A stretch of DNA of 64,000 bases from Lucifuga dentata (Eukaryota; Chordata; Actinopteri; Ophidiiformes; Bythitidae). Below the pieces are notes generated by a model that saw only the letters and a program-made list of their open reading frames with translations, made no database searches and was not told the origin of the DNA. Shown here piece by piece: positions 58,000 through 64,000 of the stretch. The position numbers and the translations under genes are program-made. Where the stretch lies: NCBI GenBank assembly GCA_014773175.1, contig VXCM01000776.1, forward strand, positions 102,799 through 166,798. The letters run 5' to 3'. How positions within the stretch are numbered: the stretch's first letter is position 1; each line of letters opens with the position of its first letter.

Positions 58000-59815
58000 C
58001 ACATAATCACTCTGGCCACAATCTCAATACTGACCATTGACCCATGTAGAATGCACGTGTAGAATGCATGACCATGTACATTCAACTACAACAGAATGAA
58101 TGTAAGTGTGCAGAATGTCCTGGACTAAGCATGCACTGTATTTTTAAACACTGCACATACACTGCAGATACAAATACTTGATTAGATTAGATTATCAGAT
58201 TATTCCATCATATTAAGTTTTGAAAATAACTACTGATCATGAATTTCTGTGATTAGTAAATATAATTGATCACATACTTGGCAATGAAATCTAAATTACT
58301 GTCTACCACAAATATTTGCCAGGGCAAAGATTGCATGTAATGTTCCTTTTTTGTTTGTTTTGTTTTGTTTTTTTTTAAACCTTGTTGCTATTTGGCAGAG
58401 TTTTAAAATGTTTGTTTTTTAGATCAATTCTCAGATGTGACACCAGGGACATTTGTAGCAGATAAACACATCTCATGGACTTTTGTTGCCCATAAATTTG
58501 ACTTGAAGCACCTTTTCTTCCTGGGAGCAGACTCAATTTTAGGACCACCAAATATGGATTTTGAGCTGGAAGAACCAGGAGTGTTTTATTCAAAGGATCA
58601 TTTAATTCTCTGCTAGGTAGAATTTTAATAACAAATTTCAATTAAAAATCTATATTTTAGTCAAATGGCAAAATCAATGTTTGAAAGTAATTTTAAGTAT
58701 TCACATTTAAGCAGCTGTTGAGGACGTAGATAGAAATGAGAAGTAACTCTCAATCACAGCAGCAATTGATTTATTCCTTCAGCTATTAAATATAGTCAGA
58801 AGACAAGCTAAATATATAAATATATAGTAAATACAGTAATGATCTCCCCTCATTCATTTAGAGTAACATAGGAAAGTCTCCACACCATTAAATATACACA
58901 CTTATTGACAGTGGCTTCACTTTCAATAAAAAGATCAAGTGAGAAACTGTAACACTATTAAGCCAAGCTATTTTTATTCTTTGCTGATCTAAAGGTCATT
59001 CATGCATATTATCACTTTTCTGGCTTAGATCACTACACCTCCCTTTTCCTGACTTAGTCACAAGTCATTTTCATTGCTTGGACTTAAGCAGAAAGCATCT
59101 TTTAACTACTGACAAAAAACAAAAGTCCCACATTACCTCAATTTAAGCAACTCTACATTGTTTAAAAGTTATTTTAAGCGTTTCGCTTTAGTACAGCACG
59201 GGTGTTACTACTTTTTAAGGCCACATTGCATAGCAGTAAAGATGGCACAGTGTTTCATCTTGTTGTCATTGGTCTGCAGTGAAAAAAGTTACTGACTATC
59301 CACATAAAGTGAACATGAAGATTATTTACTGAAGTGATGAAGACCAATTTAAGCTTTAAATACTCTTTGCTGATGGAGTTCCCAAACTTAATGATCATGC
59401 TGCTGTATGAGCCTTTGCAAATCACAAAATTTATGCAGTGACATCTGGAAAATGATATTTCTGTCAATGAAAAGAAAACAAATGAATAGTCATAAATTTT
59501 AGAACTAATGAATCTGAAATCCCTTCCACTTTGGTAAGTGGAAAAGCCTGGAAATAAAGATTGATGGCCAGTTGCACTTCAGTATTAGCACCAAAGCCCA
59601 ATGATTTAGAAAGTGAAAAAACAAAAGTTTAAAATTTGTAATGTTGCCTAAAGCTGCTCTTAGCTCACTGTTTTGGTTTTACTGCAGACACAGTGAGCTG
59701 TTTTGACCCTATAATGAATCATTAAGCCTCATCAGCCCCATTTCCAAGTGAGTGAAAAACAGCTCTTTACATCAAAAAAGTTGTTCACTTCAGACAGACA
59801 AAGTTAACGAGAAAG
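58000..59815. other. Gene-free stretch
   Basis: AT-rich sequence without recognisable coding, RNA gene or element. Confidence 0.45.
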
Positions 59816-59910
59816 TTAAGGAACCACACAGGTGATTTTGCATATTTAAGCCCAATAAATACTACCTGCATACACATTAAGTTACTGTCAACTATTTTCC
59901 AAAAGGTGTT
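59816..59910 (+). mobile_element. TTAA element terminus, arm F-left
   Basis: TTAAGGAACCACACAGGTG, then TTTGCATATTTAAGCCCAAT and CTATTTTCCAAAAGG match the outer 80-90 bases of the element family. No matching second arm follows within the usual 500-600 bases. Confidence 0.65.
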
Positions 59911-60303
59911 AAGTCAGGACTGTGTGTTAGTCAGCTGGCAGTGGAATTTTTCTGCCACTTATGGGCCAAAAATGTATTAATGCAGTGTCTCACAGAACAT
60001 GTTGTTTGTCAGCAAATCTGACATTCAGAAACTGTTCCTTTATATGATCTCTTTGTACTCCAAGGTGATAATGCCCACATTTCCTGAATAACACTAGGAC
60101 TTACTGACGCTAGAATTAAATGAAACACATCTCATTCCCAATGCAGATCTGCACATTGCTGTTCAGCTCCATTTGTGCCTCACAGAACTGTAGATTTCCT
60201 TATTGAATGACAGCTGATAATGCAATGACACACAGTTCAGGATTTGTATGAGAGCAAACAAGAAGCTTCCTGGAGGAAGAGGTTGACCTATACTCCTTAG
60301 TAA

Positions 60304-60440
60304 CGCAGAGCCTGCTGATTAGCATGGTTACCTCACAGCAAGAACACCCTGGGTTTGAATCATGTCCCTAGCCCTTTTTTGTAGTAGTGGAGTTTTGGTG
60401 TTCTGCCTTTGTTTCCATGGCTTTCATTGAGGTGGTCAAG
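60304..60440 (+). mobile_element. Possible tRNA-like SINE or related repeat fragment
   Basis: AGCATGGTTACCTCACAGCA followed by CCTGGGTTTGAATCATG matches a widespread fish repeat with a tRNA-like B-box (GGTTCGAATC, degenerate here). It runs into a C-rich, N-containing tract at 60440-60485. Confidence 0.35.
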
Positions 60441-60759
60441 TACACCCCCACCCCNCCACCCTCACCCTCCAACCCCCCTCCCCCAAGTCCTAAGGCATGC
60501 ATGCATTAGCAATGCTCTTGCCACTGACCTGACTGAGCCACCGGCCTCAGAACCTGGAGTTAGCCTTTCACTCACAGGGCCTGTCCACTGATCCTTAATA
60601 CTTAGGATGGGCTAATGCTGCAACATGCAGAATAGCAGCATTACTGGTTTACTTTCAATGACAGTGTACCAATTATCATGCTCATATAATGTACAAAAAG
60701 TTAAGGTGAGGAGTTGTGGTGCTGAATGTGTGTAAGTTTTTACCATCAGGATGCAGGAT

Positions 60760-60862
60760 GAGATATCTTGAAAATTACTGGCCCAATTATATGGTATGGA
60801 TCTCCACGGCCCCCAGAGGATGGTTCCTAATAATATTTGTCATCATCATCATCATCATCATC
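60760..60862 (+). repeat. Dispersed repeat fragment with ATC microsatellite
   Basis: GATATCTTGAAAATTACTGG and CCCCCAGAGGATGGTTCCTA resemble a common fish interspersed repeat. An (ATC)n tract fills 60841-60862. Confidence 0.35.
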
Positions 60863-61399
60863 AACACATGCGCAGATTTTCATGAAATTAAGCGAGTGCA
60901 GTCATGCTCCCCAGGGGATGAACCCTTACAATTTTGGACACAAAATGGACTTTTCCAAAAGCACCACCCTCAGATGAAAGCTATCTTGTAATCCAACAGG
61001 CAGACTGACATAAATTGCATAGATTTATAGAGAAGGAACTTCCCCACAGCTATTATTAAACTATTAGCTAGTTTATAACTTAGTTTACAGTATATAATTG
61101 CCAAAAATTTAATAATGACCAATTTATAACCATTATAATTTTCAATCCAATTCTCCAATTTTTGTCCATTTTTGGATTTGATTGGATTATTTGACTTATT
61201 TAGGATATGTACACTCACGATTGTACAGATACAAATACAAATGTGGTGTTGTTTATTAACTGGTTAATCAACTGCTAAACATTTGATATGTAGAAATCTT
61301 TTATTCCAACTGCCATAAATATTCTTAATTCTGCAAAATGACCATGTATACCTTCTCCATAATTTGGTACTTGTAATTTTTTTTTCTTTTTCCTTTGTC

Positions 61400-61502
61400 A
61401 TATCAATGTATGAAGGGTGTTTGCTCTGATTCTTAACAGTGCGCCAAAGACAAATTTCCACCTATGGTGGACAATAAAGTTCTATTTCTATTCTATTCTA
61501 TA
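61400..61502 (+). mobile_element. LINE 3'-tail fragment
   Basis: CCACCTATGGTGGACAATAA followed by TTCTATTTCTATTCTATTC is the standard terminal motif and tail repeat of a fish non-LTR retrotransposon. Confidence 0.5.
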
Positions 61503-61859
61503 GCTGTATTTTAGAATTTGCACTAGGGTGTAATAAACAGCATTGTTTTGTCAGATAACAAATGTGCACAAAGGTAATCAAAGCGAGACAACAAACGTAT
61601 CGGGGAGGTGTTTAGAATGTGATGTTGTGAGAGCAGTATGGAGCAGCTGCTTCTGCTACTTCTATATATTTTTAAATTTATGTGGCATGCATAAAAGGCA
61701 CAATATCAAAGGAAATTCTGTAGTGTAAAGAATGTTCTTTACATAAAAATGTTATTAAATAAAACTCATTCTAACACAAAATAAATTTTGCTTTTCTAAA
61801 TGATGAAAGTTCTGTTTAGTTTATCTTACAGCCTAAATGTATACTGCTTAATGTAAAAC

Positions 61860-63410
61860 AACATTTTTAAAAAATTGCTGTGATGGACCTTCAAGCACAA
61901 TTCAAGTCTCTAAAAGCTGATTTTCATAGCTTTCTGGAATGAACTGAAACAAATGGCAATATAGAAGGTAGGAAAAAAAATCAAAAATTTTGGAATAAAC
62001 CTTGGAGTAACATTTGATGCAGATCTGTCTTTCAGTGATGACATCAGTAAGTTTACCAGGGTTGTCTATTTTCACTTCCCTAATATACCCAAGGATTAGA
62101 CCATTTTTTAGCATGCCAGATGCAGAGACTTTAATTCATGATTTTGTAACCTCTAGACTTGACTACTGTAATATCCCTTTCTCTGGCTTGAGTTCTACTT
62201 TTCTGAAAAAACTGCAGCATGTTCAAACACTGCAGCTCGGTGACAAATAGAACCTGTAATCTATCTCTCCAGTCTTAGCCTCCCTACATTGGCTTCCTAT
62301 TAATGCCAGGGCCAATGAGGTGCTCTTTTCTGCATATAAAATACTGCATGGCCTGACCCCGCTATACTTAACGAACCTCATAACCCCATATGTTCCTCCT
62401 TGTCCTTTAAGATCCCAGCAAGCAGGCTTGCTCATTATCCCAAGGACCTAGACAAAATCCTTAGGAACCAGAGCCTTCTCCTACCACACTCCTCTTTGCT
62501 GGAATAAACTTTCTGCAACCGTAAAAGAGGCTGACTCTCTTGAAATGTTAAATCAAAGCCTGCTTTCACTATACTTTCACTTTGAATGAGCATAACCCTC
62601 CATATTTAACCACAGTCTCTGTAATGCAGGAAAGTGACTAGCCAGCCAGGGTCTATGTTAATTAGACTTAGCTCAGCCTTAGTTGGTCACTAGTTAGCAG
62701 TGTGAATGTAGCCTGATGGATGGGGCACAGCATTTATTTATCAGGCTCCTCCCACTGTCACATGACTTTTACAGCTTGCAGCTCTCCACATGAATCCTGT
62801 TAATTCACCATTCTTTTTGTTTTTCTTTTTTGGATATGGTGGATCCTCCGACCCTAATGATGTCCTAGCCTGGTGGTGTCTGCTCTGGGACCAGTTGGCT
62901 CCTCCCCTCAAAGGGCCCTCAGATGTGTGGGTGCTACCTCACAGGCTGCCACACAATCCCAGGATGCAAACCCCCCTTGTCCCTGTAAAGTGACCATACA
63001 CTCACTTGCAGACATTCACTTCATGTGATATGTCTTCAATCATCATGATTATGATTTCATACTGACTACATCTTTCTGGATCATGGCATATTTGTTGTTT
63101 TATAGCATCATGTAATGTGCCATTGTTTGTGTTTGTGTGTGTATGTGTGCCTTTGTAATTTGTCTGCTTCTCAATCTATGGCTTCTATTGTACACCTGGT
63201 TGTTCAAGGACAGGGAATCTCTCTTTGAATTGCCCCTCCAAAAGTTTCTCCCATTTTTTTCCTTATATAAGTTTTTTTTTTTTTAAGGGAGTTTTTCTTT
63301 GTTTTCTTAGAGAGCTTGGGCAGGGTTGGGAACCTTTGATGTATGGGCCTGTAAAGCCCTTTGAGACACTGAATATGATATCGGGGCTGTACAAAGAAGC
63401 TTGACTTGAC
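61860..63410 (+). pseudogene. 5'-truncated LINE with decayed reverse-transcriptase C-terminus
   Basis: Broken frames give the ordered motifs of the distal ORF2 of fish non-LTR elements: NLGVTFDADLSFSDDISKFT, TLIHDFVTSRLDYCN, KKLQHVQ, a LHWLP-like segment and a WNKLSATVKEADSLEML-like end. Several stops and frameshifts make it inactive. The 3' UTR includes GGGCCTGTAAAGCCCTTTGA and ends in the TTGACTTGAC tail at 63410, directly against a TTAA element arm. Confidence 0.65.
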
Positions 63411-63511
63411 TGCTCCAGTAGTATGTTTTGGAAAATGGTTGGCATTACTGTAACATGTTGGGTTGCATTTATTGGGCTCAAACATTCAAAATCAGCAGTA
63501 TGATCCTTTAA
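63411..63511 (-). mobile_element. TTAA element terminus, arm F-right
   Basis: Reversed, it reads TTAAAGGATCATACTGCTG, then GTTTGAGCCCAATAAATGC and CCATTTTCCAAAACATACTA. This is the outer arm of the element family. Its inner edge is cut by the LINE ending at 63410. Confidence 0.7.
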
Positions 63512-63529
63512 GCACCTGTTTCTGTACAC

Positions 63530-64000
63530 TAACTGTGACGGGTGGGGTTAGGACCCAAATGCAGCACACAGTACAACTCTTAACAAGTTAAGTTCTTTAA
63601 TGGGGTTCTCAGTCCAACACAGAAGCAGGCAGAACAACAGGCAGGACAAAGTGCCTACACAGAAACTGACAGACGGAGAACCCAGTCGCAGGAACCAGAA
63701 TCGGAGTCGGGGACAGAAGGCAGAGGTGGTTTCCAGGGAAAACGACAAGCAGGATTGTCCAAGACAGGCCGAGTCGGTAACAGAATGTCAGTCCGCAAAT
63801 AAACGCTCGAATGTCTCGCATCGGGGATGGCAAAGAACAATCTGGCAAAAGGTGAGTGTGAGACTGGGGCTTAAATCCATACCTGATTGGTGCAAATAGG
63901 TGACAGTGTCCAAACCTGAAATGAATCAGGCTGATGAAGGGAGGTGAGGAGCTGAAGACCAGGCAGGCAGAAATGGCAGGTGAGTAGCTGAGGACCAGGC
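63530..64000. repeat. CAGG-rich dispersed repeat, copy 3, running off the window
   Basis: It opens TGTGACGGGTGGGGTTAGGA and continues with repeated CAGGCAG, GACAGAC and AGACCAGGC motifs in the same style as blocks at 48660 and 49715. The open frames within it on both strands come from its biased composition and are not genes. Confidence 0.45.

Noticed and set aside
63600..63899. 99-codon frame near the window end and its minus-strand counterparts
   Set aside because: Several overlapping frames on both strands arise from the biased composition of the CAGG-rich repeat.

Overview
This is a piece of a vertebrate nuclear genome, almost certainly from a teleost fish. Genes are split into many short exons with GT-AG introns. 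The sequence is AT-rich and intergenic space is large. Both proteins are close to mammalian orthologues, and the repeats (L2-type LINE 3' ends, short TTAA-flanked inverted-repeat elements, microsatellites) are typical of fish. Nothing prokaryotic is present.

Two genes lie in tandem on the + strand. zc3h12b (coding 1038-4921, five coding exons, 832 aa) is a Regnase-family RNase with a NYN/PIN nuclease domain and a CCCH zinc finger. Its 3' UTR probably runs to about 10.37 kb. msn (moesin, coding 15945-32288, 13 coding exons, 579 aa) is an ERM protein linking plasma membrane to actin. It has a CpG-rich start region and a 9.6-kb first intron. The ZC3H12B-MSN pairing and orientation match human Xq12, but LAS1L, which I recall lying between them in human, is absent from this interval.

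Region by region: 1-837 is 5' flank or intron of zc3h12b, with a CTCF-like motif. 838-4921 holds the zc3h12b exons and 4922 to about 10371 the probable 3' UTR. 10.4-15.6 kb is intergenic, with a perfect 17-bp hairpin near its start. 15.6-32.3 kb is msn, with three copies of one inverted-repeat element in its introns. 32.3 to about 35.4 kb is probable msn 3' UTR and flank. 35.4-64 kb is gene-poor and repeat-rich: more copies of the same element, several decayed LINE 3' ends, a CAGG-rich dispersed repeat, microsatellites and two unexplained open frames (38.6-39.0 kb minus, 54.45-54.80 kb plus).

The two genes have no known shared pathway; one decays mRNA and the other organises the cell cortex. 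Their adjacency is conserved linkage, not an operon. I found no convincing new gene system. The most useful leads are the TTAA element family, the two structured inverted repeats, the possible zc3h12b N-terminal extension and the CTCF-like sites around the gene pair. Thirteen isolated N bases, ten of them within or beside A/T homopolymers, and one 15-N gap show assembly joins, so homopolymer lengths should not be trusted.
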